A stretch of 64,000 nucleotides of DNA from Salinibacterium sp. TMP30. Lineage in GTDB: Bacteria; Actinomycetota; Actinomycetes; Actinomycetales; Microbacteriaceae. Where the stretch lies: positions 372,001-436,000 of the forward strand of contig NZ_CP151642.1 in the NCBI RefSeq assembly GCF_038397785.1, given 5' to 3'. The first letter of the stretch is position 1, and each line of letters begins with the position of its first letter. Below are positions 17,576-25,655 of the stretch, piece by piece. The translations under genes were made by a program, and so were the position numbers. A model generated the notes under the pieces. The model was not told where the DNA came from. It made no database searches and worked only from the letters and a program-made list of their open reading frames with translations.

Positions 17576-18346
17576 CTAACGACCGCGCTTCCGCACGGTC
17601 TTGGCCTGCCGCTTAACTCGCCTTCTCGCCTCTTTCAGGCCTGCGCGGTTGAGCGGCAGAACGTGCCATCCCATTTTTTGGGCGTAGTCAGTTAGCTTCG
17701 CATCCGCATTCACGGCAACGCGGTTTCCGACGGCACTCAGCAGCGGGATGTCGTTGCTGGAGTCTGAGTACGCCCAACATTCAGCGAGGTCGGCCCCGAG
17801 TCGCTCCGCGAGTTCTGTGGCAACGATAGCTTTCTCGGCACCGTGAAGTACGTGACCGTCGAGTTCTCCCGTCAGAACGCCATCCCGGGCGTGCACACGC
17901 GTGCCCAGTGCTCCGGTGAGCCCGAGCCTCGTCGCTATCACGTCAGCAACGAACTGCGGGGTTGCCGTGACCAGCCACACTTCGTGCCCCTTCGCAAGGT
18001 GCTCTTGAGTGAGGTCGACGGTTTCTGGCCACAGGTTAGGCAGAATGTCGCGCTCGTAGATCTGCTCGGCCAGCTCAAACAGTGTCTGTTCGGAGTGTCC
18101 GCCAACAATGGCTAGGGCACGTTCCCGTGCGGTCGCCATATGTTTGTGGTTCTCGCCCACCGACACGAAGCGAAACTGCTGCCACGCAAAACGCGTGATA
18201 TCGCGCCACCCCACAATGCCGCGGCGCCAAGCTTCTTTGACGAGGTAGTACCCGCTCGCCCCACGCATCAGGGTGTTATCCACGTCAAAGAACGCCAGAA
18301 CAGTGTTCTGACCAGACAGGGGCGTCGTTACCTCGTGCATCCGCAT
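17576..18346 (-). CDS. HAD-superfamily hydrolase (HAD-IB, SerB-like)
   Basis: The 256-residue protein has HAD motif I LAFFDVDNTLMRGAS (near residue 16), motif II VWLVTATPQF, and motif IV CWAYSDSSNDIPLLSAVGN. The HAD-IB subfamily includes phosphoserine phosphatase and lipid-phosphate phosphatases; substrate is not determinable. The C terminus is very basic (KEARRRVKRQAKTVRKRGR). ATG 18346 is chosen to avoid running through the divergent glutaredoxin gene 12 nt away. Confidence 0.85.
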   Translation of the reverse strand: MRMHEVTTPLSGQNTVLAFFDVDNTLMRGASGYYLVKEAWRRGIVGWRDITRFAWQQFRFVSVGENHKHMATARERALAIVGGHSEQTLFELAEQIYERDILPNLWPETVDLTQEHLAKGHEVWLVTATPQFVADVIATRLGLTGALGTRVHARDGVLTGELDGHVLHGAEKAIVATELAERLGADLAECWAYSDSSNDIPLLSAVGNRVAVNADAKLTDYAQKMGWHVLPLNRAGLKEARRRVKRQAKTVRKRGR

Positions 18347-18358
18347 TATTCTAGGGTT

Positions 18359-18622
18359 GTGGCTACGAAACGTCTGACATTGATTGGTAAACCCGGTTGT
18401 CATTTGTGTGACGATGCTCGAGATGCGATCACCCACGTCATCGCCGAACTGTCACCAGAGCTCACGATTGAGCTTACGGAACAGTCGATTCTCGAGGACG
18501 AAGAACTTCGCTTGAAGTACTCGGATGAGATTCCTGTAGTCCTCATCAACGACCGCGTGCACACCATCTGGCGTGTCGACCCCGCGCGGCTCAGCGCCGC
18601 ACTTCAGGAGGAATCCGAATGA
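18359..18622 (+). CDS. Glutaredoxin-like (DUF836) thiol protein
   Basis: The 87-residue protein has a thioredoxin fold start LTLIGKPGCHLCDDARDAI with a CHLC active site (near residue 15) and the cis-proline strand EIPVVLINDRVHTIWRVD. The GTG at 18359 is preceded by no clear Shine-Dalgarno, so the message may be leaderless. Its stop overlaps the next gene by 4 nt (ATGA). It likely reduces disulfides or mixed thiols; its partner is unknown. Confidence 0.85.
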   Translation: MATKRLTLIGKPGCHLCDDARDAITHVIAELSPELTIELTEQSILEDEELRLKYSDEIPVVLINDRVHTIWRVDPARLSAALQEESE

Positions 18623-18918
18623 TCCGTCACGTCGTCATGTGGAAGCTCAACGCCGAAGACACCGAAGGTCAGAAATCCGCAGTCGATGCCATGGCTGCAG
18701 CCCTGGAACCCCTTGTGGGCCAGATTGAGGGCCTCGAAAGTGTCACGGTGCGCCCGAATGCTGCCAACACTGCGGCCAACTGGGATGTCATCCTTGAGTC
18801 TGACCACACCTCGGTTGAGGCACTGGCCGTGTACGCGACCCATCCGCTGCATGTCGCAGCCGGCGCCGTAGTCAAGGCGAACACTCGCGAGCGGGCATCG
18901 GTCGACTTCGAGCTCTAG
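18619..18918 (+). CDS. Stress-responsive A/B-barrel (Dabb) family protein
   Basis: The 99-residue protein begins MIRHVVMWKLNAED, the opening strand of the dimeric alpha/beta-barrel family, and contains ALAVYATHPLHVAAGAVVK, the usual conserved helix-strand. Family members range from plant stress proteins to polyketide cyclases, and no catalytic role can be assigned. GGAGG lies upstream within the end of the glutaredoxin-like gene, which it overlaps. Confidence 0.85.
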   Translation: MIRHVVMWKLNAEDTEGQKSAVDAMAAALEPLVGQIEGLESVTVRPNAANTAANWDVILESDHTSVEALAVYATHPLHVAAGAVVKANTRERASVDFEL

Positions 18919-18935
18919 CACGGCCCACCGCGGAG

Positions 18936-19244
18936 CTACTGTCGAGCCGAAGGTTGCTTCTTGATAGGGATCGGGCCCGTCAGGTGGTTCTTGATCGAGT
19001 CACGCTCAGCGGCCAACGACGCGAGCGTTCCGCTATCGAGGCCAGGCTGCAGCATGTCGTCGAACGGATTGCCTATTCCTGTCTTGGCGTGCACAATCTC
19101 GGCATAGTTGGTGGCTGCAGCGGCAACCTGCGCACTCGCCCGCTGAGCCTTCTTCAGCGACACCGGCTTGCTGCCCACAACTTCGGCATGCTTATTGAGC
19201 GCCTTTTTCAGATCCTTGAGCGCCGCATCAATTTTCTTTGACAT
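18936..19244 (-). CDS. Conserved-looking helical protein of unknown function
   Basis: The 102-residue lysine- and alanine-rich protein (MSKKIDAALKDLKKALNKHA) is predicted to be mostly helical, with no signal peptide or membrane segment. I do not recognise the family. It is convergent with the Dabb gene and 71 nt upstream of nothing else on its strand. Confidence 0.6.
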   Translation of the reverse strand: MSKKIDAALKDLKKALNKHAEVVGSKPVSLKKAQRASAQVAAAATNYAEIVHAKTGIGNPFDDMLQPGLDSGTLASLAAERDSIKNHLTGPIPIKKQPSARQ

Positions 19245-19315
19245 GTCGTCATCCTGCCTTAACGGGTTGCGTGCTGGCTATGGGGTGGTGTGTCGGAACT
19301 TGTTGTCCGTGGCAG

Positions 19316-20644
19316 CTACGGGGTGAGCCGTGTCGGTCCACGGAACAGGTAGGTGGCCTCGCGCAGGTTCGGCAGGCCGAGCATGAGCATCAGCACGCGG
19401 CCAAGGCCCATGCCGAAGCCGCCGTGCGGCGGCACGCCATAGCGGAAGAAGTCGAGGTAGAAGTCGAGCTCCGCCGGGTCCATTCCCTTGTCACGAATCT
19501 GCGCCTCCAACACGTCAACGCGGTGCTCGCGCTGGGCGCCAGTAGAAATCTCGACACCGTTGTAGATGAGGTCATAGCTGTTGGTGAGGCCAGCATCATC
19601 CGCATGACGCATGTGATAGAACGGGCGGATGCTCGAGGCGTAGTCGGTCAAGAACACGAAATCGTGGCCGTAGGTTTCTTTCACATAGGCGGCGATCTGG
19701 CGCTCACCCTCTGGGTCCATATCGGCGTCGGTCCGCGGCACCGTGTAGCCACGATCGCTGACGATCTGCTTCGCCTCCGCCAGCGGAATGCGGGGGAATG
19801 GTGCCGTCGGCACCGTCAGCTCAATGCCGAACAGTTTTTCGATCTCGTCGCCGTGCTTGTCTTTGACTGCCTGGAACCCGATGATCATGAGCTCTTCGTG
19901 CATTTTCATGACATCTTCGTGACTATCGATCCAGCTGATCTCGTTATCAACCATCGTGAACTCGGTGGCGTGACGCGACGTGAAGCTGGGGTCGGCGCGA
20001 AAACTGGGGGCGATCTCAAAGATCTTGCCGAACCCGGCTGCCTGAGCCATCTGCTTGAAGAACTGTGGGCTCTGCGCCAAATAGGCCTTTGTGTCGAAGT
20101 ACTCGACCTCAAAGAGTTCCGCCTTCGACTCACTCGCGCTGGCCATGAGCTTGGGGGTGTGAACCTCAATGAAGTCGTTCTCGACCCAATAGGTGCGCCA
20201 CGCGTGTTCGAGAGTGGTTTGGATGCGGAAAATCAGGCTGTTGCGCGGCACCCGCAGGTCGAGGAAGCGCCAATCCATGCGTTTGTCGACGCTGGAATCT
20301 TCAGCGATCGGAGTCTCGGGGATAGCCTCAGCAGCAATCTCGAGTCCATCAAGCTTGATCTCAACGCCACCGAGCTTCACGCGCTCGTCGTGCTTGAGTT
20401 CTCCCGTCGCGGTAAGGAAAGTGCCTTGGGCGAGGCCCGAAATGGTCTCGGCGAGCGCATCCTCAGCGGGCGTGCCGTCTTCGTTGAATGAGCGGGGGTG
20501 AACAAGCTGCACCGCACCCGACTCATCGCGCAGCACAACAAACTGCACCTTCTTTTGATCTCGCACGGTATCGACCCAACCCGAAACAGAGGTTGCTCCA
20601 TCGCTTGCTGCGGCCAAGTTCTTAATGAGGGTGCGTGTAGTCAC
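19316..20644 (-). CDS. aspS: Aspartyl-tRNA synthetase, short archaeal/eukaryal type
   Basis: The 442-residue class II synthetase has an N-terminal OB-fold anticodon-binding domain (SVSGWVDTVRDQKKVQFVVL), motif 2 FEIAPSFRADPSFTSRHATE and motif 3 GGFGMGLGRVLMLMLGLPN. It lacks the ~100-residue GAD insertion of bacterial AspRS (~590 residues), so it is of the archaeal type, which often also charges tRNA-Asn with Asp (nondiscriminating). GTG 20644 is chosen; a frame extension to 20770 would enter the divergent phosphatase gene. Confidence 0.93.
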   Translation of the reverse strand: MTTRTLIKNLAAASDGATSVSGWVDTVRDQKKVQFVVLRDESGAVQLVHPRSFNEDGTPAEDALAETISGLAQGTFLTATGELKHDERVKLGGVEIKLDGLEIAAEAIPETPIAEDSSVDKRMDWRFLDLRVPRNSLIFRIQTTLEHAWRTYWVENDFIEVHTPKLMASASESKAELFEVEYFDTKAYLAQSPQFFKQMAQAAGFGKIFEIAPSFRADPSFTSRHATEFTMVDNEISWIDSHEDVMKMHEELMIIGFQAVKDKHGDEIEKLFGIELTVPTAPFPRIPLAEAKQIVSDRGYTVPRTDADMDPEGERQIAAYVKETYGHDFVFLTDYASSIRPFYHMRHADDAGLTNSYDLIYNGVEISTGAQREHRVDVLEAQIRDKGMDPAELDFYLDFFRYGVPPHGGFGMGLGRVLMLMLGLPNLREATYLFRGPTRLTP

Positions 20645-20711
20645 GGGGCCGAGTTTACAAGGGATCACGGGGGCGAAAGTGCGCCGAGGCAGCAGACGTA
20701 GACTGAATACC

Positions 20712-21347
20712 GTGCCAGCAGACCTCATCCATCTCGTTCGCCACGGCGAAGTGCACAATCCCGACCGCATTTTGTACGGCCGGCTGCCGGGGTACCACCT
20801 CAGCGAACTCGGGCATCAGATGGCGGATGTCGCGGCGGCGAGCCTGGCCGGTCGCCCCGTTACGGCGCTCTACGCGAGCCCGTTGCAGCGCGCCCAAGAG
20901 TCAGCGCAGCCGTGGTCCCAGCGCTACTCGTTGCCGATCATCACCGAAGACCGCATTGTTGAGCCTGCCAACTGGTTCGAAGGCGGCCGTTTTCGTTTTC
21001 CCCACGTTTTGGGCAACCCCCGAGCCTGGCCGCAACTGATCAACCCCATGAAGCCCAGTTGGGGCGAAGCCTTTCTCAGCGTTGAAGCGCGGATGCTCGA
21101 AGCCATCGATGAAGCGTGGGCTGCTGCCAATGGCGGCGAAATAGTGATGGTTAGCCACCAAATGCCGATCGTGATGGTTGCTCGTTCCGTGAAGAAAATG
21201 CGCCTTGCACACGACCCGCGCCGCCGCCGCTGCACCCTCTCCAGTATCACAACGCTGGCCCGCAAGGGTGATGAGTTCATCGAGGTTGACTATCAGGAAC
21301 CTGCGGCAGAATTGCTTGCAGCATCCACCGATTTAGGAGCAGTGTGA
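20712..21347 (+). CDS. Histidine phosphatase family protein
   Basis: The 211-residue protein has the phosphoglycerate-mutase-like motif LIHLVRHGEVHNPD (phospho-His at about residue 10), then ALYASPLQRAQESAQPW and the second histidine in IVMVSHQMPIVMVARS. The substrate is unknown. It starts with GTG, and its last 4 nt overlap the next gene (GTGA). It heads a run of overlapped genes for cytochrome c maturation, a neighbourhood seen in other actinobacteria; its role there is not established. Confidence 0.88.
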   Translation: MPADLIHLVRHGEVHNPDRILYGRLPGYHLSELGHQMADVAAASLAGRPVTALYASPLQRAQESAQPWSQRYSLPIITEDRIVEPANWFEGGRFRFPHVLGNPRAWPQLINPMKPSWGEAFLSVEARMLEAIDEAWAAANGGEIVMVSHQMPIVMVARSVKKMRLAHDPRRRRCTLSSITTLARKGDEFIEVDYQEPAAELLAASTDLGAV

Positions 21348-21934
21348 ACCGCCGTCTCATCGCCGTTGTTCTGGCGGGTATCGCCCTCGCCACGGTTTCC
21401 TGTTCTTCGCCGAATGAATCTCTCGCGGAGCAATACCAGAACGGTTCTGACGAGGGCTATATCTCTGGTGACGGGTCGACCGTCGAGATTCCCCGAGGCG
21501 ACCGAGATGATGCCGTTAGCTTCGAGGCCACTCTCGATACCGGCGAGACCGTCTCGAGCAGTGACTTCGCTGACTCGGTCTATGTCGTGAACTTTTGGTA
21601 CTCCAGTTGCCCACCGTGCCGCCTTGAGGCCCCAGACCTGGCGGCGCTCAGTGTCGAATACCCCGAGGTGCCGTTTCTCGGCGTGAACGTCTCAGACACT
21701 GCAGAAACGTCCCGTACGTTCGCTACCGAATTTGGTGTTCCTTATGCCTCCATCGTGGATGCCAAGACCGCGGGGGTTCAGCTTGCGTTCGCCGGTTCTG
21801 TTCCTCCCAACGCAGTGCCGACCACTCTCGTTGTTGACAGCGATGGCAGGGTCGCGGCCCGCATTAGTGGCCTTGTGCGTGATCCGAGCATCCTCGCAGC
21901 GATGATCGATTCAGTCGTCGCCGAGGCCCAGTAG
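21344..21934 (+). CDS. TlpA/ResA-like thioredoxin lipoprotein for cytochrome c maturation
   Basis: The 196-residue protein has a lipoprotein signal (AGIALATVSCSS, Cys at residue 20) and a thioredoxin domain with active site NFWYSSCPPCRLEAPDL (CPPC near residue 90) and cis-Pro region PPNAVPTTLVVDSDGR. It should keep the haem-binding CXXCH cysteines of apocytochrome c reduced on the outer face of the membrane, drawing electrons from the CcdA protein encoded next. It overlaps genes on both sides. Confidence 0.9.
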   Translation: MNRRLIAVVLAGIALATVSCSSPNESLAEQYQNGSDEGYISGDGSTVEIPRGDRDDAVSFEATLDTGETVSSSDFADSVYVVNFWYSSCPPCRLEAPDLAALSVEYPEVPFLGVNVSDTAETSRTFATEFGVPYASIVDAKTAGVQLAFAGSVPPNAVPTTLVVDSDGRVAARISGLVRDPSILAAMIDSVVAEAQ

Positions 21935-22677
21935 TGTCGAGCCCGGTCGGCGAGCTGATTCTCGGCGGCAATCTTCTTCTCGCGCTTCCGATCGCGCTGC
22001 TGGCGGGCCTTGTCTCGTTCGCTTCGCCCTGTGTGCTGCCGCTCGTGCCGGGTTATCTCGGGTACATCGGTGGGTTCACGAGTGCAGAAAACAAGGGCAG
22101 CACGAAGCGTCTTGTTTTAGGCGTTGGGCTGTTTATCTTGGGCTTCACGATCGTTTTTGTGGCGTTTACGGTGCTGTTCGGCACCGCGGGGTTGTTGTTG
22201 CGACCGTGGCTTGATCTCATCACTCGTATAGCTGGTGCTCTGGTGATTGTGATGGGGTTGGTGTTTATCGGGCAGGTCACTTTTGCTCAGCGCACGATCC
22301 GGCCACAAATGAAAGTTGCGACGGGCCTTGCCGGCGCACCGCTGCTCGGCATTGTTTTCGCTCTCGGCTGGACGCCCTGTGTCGGCCCAACGCTCATTGC
22401 TGTTGGCAGCATGGTGTTGGAGGGGGGAGACCCGGGCCGCGCAGCAATCGTTGGCGTCGCCTACAGCTTAGGTCTCGGCATCCCGTTCCTGCTGGTGGCT
22501 CTTGGCCTGAACTGGGCGACGAACTCGGTGGCGTGGATGCGTCGCCACATCCGCATAATTAACCTCATTGGCGGGGCATTGCTCGTGCTGATTGGTGTGC
22601 TCATGGTCACCGGAGTGTGGCGTGCAATCGTGACAAGTTTGGGGGCGGTGATCGGTGGCTTCGACACAATCCTCTGA
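21934..22677 (+). CDS. ccdA: Cytochrome c biogenesis protein CcdA (thiol-electron transmembrane carrier)
   Basis: The 247-residue protein has six membrane helices, with the two redox cysteine motifs LVSFASPCVLPLVPGYLGY (helix 1) and FALGWTPCVGPTLIAV (helix 4). It passes electrons from cytoplasmic thioredoxin to the extracytoplasmic TlpA-like protein. It begins with GTG, sharing one base with the upstream stop, and overlaps resB by 23 nt. Confidence 0.95.
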   Translation: MSSPVGELILGGNLLLALPIALLAGLVSFASPCVLPLVPGYLGYIGGFTSAENKGSTKRLVLGVGLFILGFTIVFVAFTVLFGTAGLLLRPWLDLITRIAGALVIVMGLVFIGQVTFAQRTIRPQMKVATGLAGAPLLGIVFALGWTPCVGPTLIAVGSMVLEGGDPGRAAIVGVAYSLGLGIPFLLVALGLNWATNSVAWMRRHIRIINLIGGALLVLIGVLMVTGVWRAIVTSLGAVIGGFDTIL

Positions 22678-24286
22678 TTCAGTGACCGGTGGTGACGCAA
22701 CGCGTCCCAGTGACCATATGGATGCGCCAGAACCGCCGAGCAAGATTCAGCAGCCGCGCCTCGGGCCCGCTGGTTATGGGCGGTTCTTCTGGCGGCAACT
22801 CACGAGTATGCGCACAGCGTTATTCTTGCTGCTGCTCTTGGCGGTGGCCGCTATTCCTGGTTCGCTGGTTCCGCAGGTTAGTTCTGACCCCAACGGTGTT
22901 ATTGCGTATCGTCGCAACTATCCAGACACCGCTGCTGTTCTCGACTTCTTCCAGGTCTTCACCACCTACACCTCGGTGTGGTTCTCGGCGATCTACCTAC
23001 TGCTCTTCATCTCACTTATCGGCTGTGTGCTGCCGCGCACTAAGCACCATTTCGATGCGCTTCGTGCGCGACCCCCCAAGACCCCTGCGCGGCTGTCGCG
23101 GCTCGAAGGCTTCACGACGCGCACGACGGAGGCGGATGCTGCCACCGCTGTCGAGAGCGCCCGTCGTCTCTTGAAGTCGCAGCGCTACCGCACCGAGCTC
23201 TACGGAGACTCGGTCAGCGCCGAGCGTGGATACCTGCGCGAAACCGGCAACCTCATCTTCCACTCCGCCCTGGTAGGGGTGCTGCTTGCGGTAGGGGTCG
23301 GTGGCGGATTCGGGTACACGGGTCAGCGCGTCGTTGTTGAGGGTTACGCCTTCAGCAATTCACTTGCCAGCTATGACTCCTTCAATCCGGGTCGCTTCTT
23401 CACCGATGAAGCACTTCAGCCGTTCACGATCGCGCTCGATTCGTTCGAGCCGGTGTACGAGCAGTCGAATCGGAAGGCGCTCGGACAGGCCGTTGACTAC
23501 ACCGCGAATGTAACAACCACGATGAAGGGCGCAAGTTCTCAGACTGCCCGAATCAAGGTCAACGAACCGCTGAGCGTTGGCGGCACAAACGCCTACCTTT
23601 TGGGCAATGGCTATGCGCCGGTACTGACAGTGCGCGATAGCGACGATAAAGTCATCTGGTCGCAGCCGACTGCCTGCCTCCCCTTCGACGCCAACTTGGG
23701 CAGCACGTGCGTGATCAAGATTCCGGATGGCCTTGAGCAGCAGATCGGAATGCTCGGCTTCCTCTACCCCACAACCGGCACCCTCAGCTCGGGCGCACTA
23801 GTCTCTGTGTATCCCGACCTCGTTTCACCTACCCTCACCCTCGAGGTGTACGAGGGCGATCTCGGCCTCGACAACGGGCAAGGAACCAACGCCTACGCAC
23901 TCAACACGGACTCGCTTTCGCAGATCGCCGGCCGTAAATCTGACGCCGACACGATTCGACTGAATCCAGGCGACCGGGTGGACCTTCCCAACGGCCTTGG
24001 CAGTGTGGAGTTGGCGAGCATCCCGCGCTTCGTGTCGCTTGATGTGCACCACGATCCCTCGCAGGGACCCGTGCTGTTATTTGCGATTCTGGTGATTGCC
24101 GGTCTCGTAACAAGCTTGTTTGTTCCTCGCCGACGCATGTGGGTTTCGGCGACAACAGACAGATCCGGAACAACAACAATCGAATACGCGGCGCTGGCGC
24201 GTGGAGACGACCCCAATCTTGATGCGGCCGTCGCTGAATTTGCCGAGAAACATTCCCAGCAACTGACGATTAGGGTGGACTCGTGA
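22655..24286 (+). CDS. resB: Cytochrome c biogenesis protein ResB
   Basis: The 543-residue System II protein has three N-terminal membrane helices (FWRQLTSMRTALFLLLLLA near residue 45; SVWFSAIYLLLFISLIGCV; LIFHSALVGVLLAVGVGGG), a large extracytoplasmic domain, and a final helix (GPVLLFAILVIAGLVTSLFV) with a cytoplasmic tail. With CcsB it forms the haem-exporting cytochrome c synthase. GTG 22655 lies inside ccdA; an ATG at 22718 is a possible later start. Confidence 0.93.
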   Translation: MASTQSSDSVTGGDATRPSDHMDAPEPPSKIQQPRLGPAGYGRFFWRQLTSMRTALFLLLLLAVAAIPGSLVPQVSSDPNGVIAYRRNYPDTAAVLDFFQVFTTYTSVWFSAIYLLLFISLIGCVLPRTKHHFDALRARPPKTPARLSRLEGFTTRTTEADAATAVESARRLLKSQRYRTELYGDSVSAERGYLRETGNLIFHSALVGVLLAVGVGGGFGYTGQRVVVEGYAFSNSLASYDSFNPGRFFTDEALQPFTIALDSFEPVYEQSNRKALGQAVDYTANVTTTMKGASSQTARIKVNEPLSVGGTNAYLLGNGYAPVLTVRDSDDKVIWSQPTACLPFDANLGSTCVIKIPDGLEQQIGMLGFLYPTTGTLSSGALVSVYPDLVSPTLTLEVYEGDLGLDNGQGTNAYALNTDSLSQIAGRKSDADTIRLNPGDRVDLPNGLGSVELASIPRFVSLDVHHDPSQGPVLLFAILVIAGLVTSLFVPRRRMWVSATTDRSGTTTIEYAALARGDDPNLDAAVAEFAEKHSQQLTIRVDS

Positions 24287-25311
24287 CTGAGACGTTTGTG
24301 TCGTATTCCTTGATCGCTGTCTATTCTGCGATGGCGATTTATACTTTGGCGTTCGTGATGTTCGCCACCGATTTGGCGCGCCGTTCTGCCGAGCTAAGTG
24401 ATGCGTCTGCGGCAAGCGCGACAGGTCTCGCCTCCGCCTCGGCGCGCAGCACAGGCATGATGGCGGCAGCGTCCTCTGGCGCTGCGAGTGCTGGTAACGC
24501 TGGTTCAGGCACGACGACCCTCACGCGTGACGCTGACGCTGACGCCAACGCCAATCGTCAGCACTCACCCAAGTACCTTCGCCTCGCAATGGCGCTGACG
24601 GTCATCGCTTGGGTGCTGCACGTCAGTGCTGTTGTGTTCCGCGGCGTTGCGGCAAACCGAGTGCCGTGGGCCAACATGTTTGAGTTCACGCTCACCGCCA
24701 CCGCGCTTATCGTCGGCGTCTTCCTTCTGGTGCAGTTCTGGCAAGACCTTCGCTTCTTGGGCTCATTTATCACCGGCTTCTCATTGATGGCGCTTGGCGT
24801 CGGCACCACAAGCTTCTATGTGGATGTCGTGCCTCTGCCGCCAGCTCTGCAATCGGCCTGGTTGGTCATCCACGTTTTCGTTGCCAGCCTGAGCACTGGC
24901 GTCTTTGCCCTCGCAGCGGGGCTCTCTATTGTGCAACTCATGCAGTCGCGTCGAGAGACCGGAAAAGCTCTCAAGCTGCGTTTTCTTGACACCCTGCCTG
25001 CCGCAGAGCGCCTCGAGACTTTGGCTTACCGACTCACTGTCGTCGGTTTCGTCATGTGGACCTTCACCCTTATGGCCGGTGCGGTGTGGGCCGAACGTGC
25101 CTGGGGCCGTTACTGGGGCTGGGACACCAAGGAGGTCTGGACCTTCATCATCTGGACCATCTATGCCGGTTACATCCACGCCCGTGCAACCCGCGGATGG
25201 CGCGGCTCACGCTCAGCGTGGCTCGCGATCGTTGGTTTCGCCGCAATCGTCTTCAACTTCACGATCGTCAACCTGTTCTTCAAAGGGCTCCACTCCTACT
25301 CAGGGCTGTAA
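24283..25311 (+). CDS. ccsB: Cytochrome c biogenesis protein CcsB (CcsA/ResC family)
   Basis: The 342-residue membrane protein contains the tryptophan-rich haem-handling motif WGRYWGWDTKEVWTFIIW (near residue 272) and histidines in VIHVFVASLS and YIHARATRGW. A low-complexity Ala/Ser/Asp-rich loop separates helix 1 from the rest (about residues 40-100), an insertion seen in actinobacterial members. It overlaps resB by 4 nt and is followed by a terminator. Confidence 0.94.
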   Translation: MTETFVSYSLIAVYSAMAIYTLAFVMFATDLARRSAELSDASAASATGLASASARSTGMMAAASSGAASAGNAGSGTTTLTRDADADANANRQHSPKYLRLAMALTVIAWVLHVSAVVFRGVAANRVPWANMFEFTLTATALIVGVFLLVQFWQDLRFLGSFITGFSLMALGVGTTSFYVDVVPLPPALQSAWLVIHVFVASLSTGVFALAAGLSIVQLMQSRRETGKALKLRFLDTLPAAERLETLAYRLTVVGFVMWTFTLMAGAVWAERAWGRYWGWDTKEVWTFIIWTIYAGYIHARATRGWRGSRSAWLAIVGFAAIVFNFTIVNLFFKGLHSYSGL

Positions 25312-25379
25312 CCACGCACCTCAGGTGACGTTGCACTTTGAGCGACGCTGCCACGGTCGACGCTGCGACGGTGGAGTGA

Positions 25380-25415
25380 AAACGCTGGGGCGCACCGAGC
25401 AGCACCCCAGCGTTT
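25380..25415. terminator. Bidirectional terminator between ccsB and a small lipoprotein gene
   Basis: The 11-bp perfect inverted repeat AAACGCTGGGG (25380-25390) and CCCCAGCGTTT (25405-25415) has A's on one side and T's on the other. It sits between convergent genes and can serve both. Confidence 0.75.
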
Positions 25416-25454
25416 GATCGAGAGAGCCCACTGCGGCTCAGAGTGATCCAGGCG

Positions 25455-25601
25455 CTAGCTGGCGGGCGCCGAGACGGTCGCATCCGGTCCAGTATCGGAG
25501 GTTGCTGGCGCGGGAGGGGGCGACATGCAGGCGCTCAACACGCCAACACCCAGCAGGCTGAGCACAGCAAGAGCGAGCACGCGATGCGACTCAATACTCA
25601 T
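25455..25601 (-). CDS. Very small predicted lipoprotein (48 aa)
   Basis: ATG 25601 is preceded by GGAGGAG at 5 nt, a strong ribosome site. The peptide has a short basic start (MSIESHR), a hydrophobic core (VLALAVLSLLGVGV) and lipobox LSAC with Cys at residue 25, followed by a 23-residue Pro/Ala/Thr tail. The mature product would be a short lipid-anchored peptide of unknown function. It is flanked by a terminator and by menC (53 nt upstream region to 25655). Confidence 0.7.
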   Translation of the reverse strand: MSIESHRVLALAVLSLLGVGVLSACMSPPPAPATSDTGPDATVSAPAS

Positions 25602-25655
25602 CTTCACTCCTCCATGATCGACCAACGGTGTCCAGCATAGTGAGCCACCCGTTCG

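Noticed and set aside
19238-20491. Long plus-strand open frame of 417 codons
   Set aside because: It is the antisense shadow of aspS, whose minus-strand product has all class II synthetase motifs; the plus-strand protein shows no recognisable motif.
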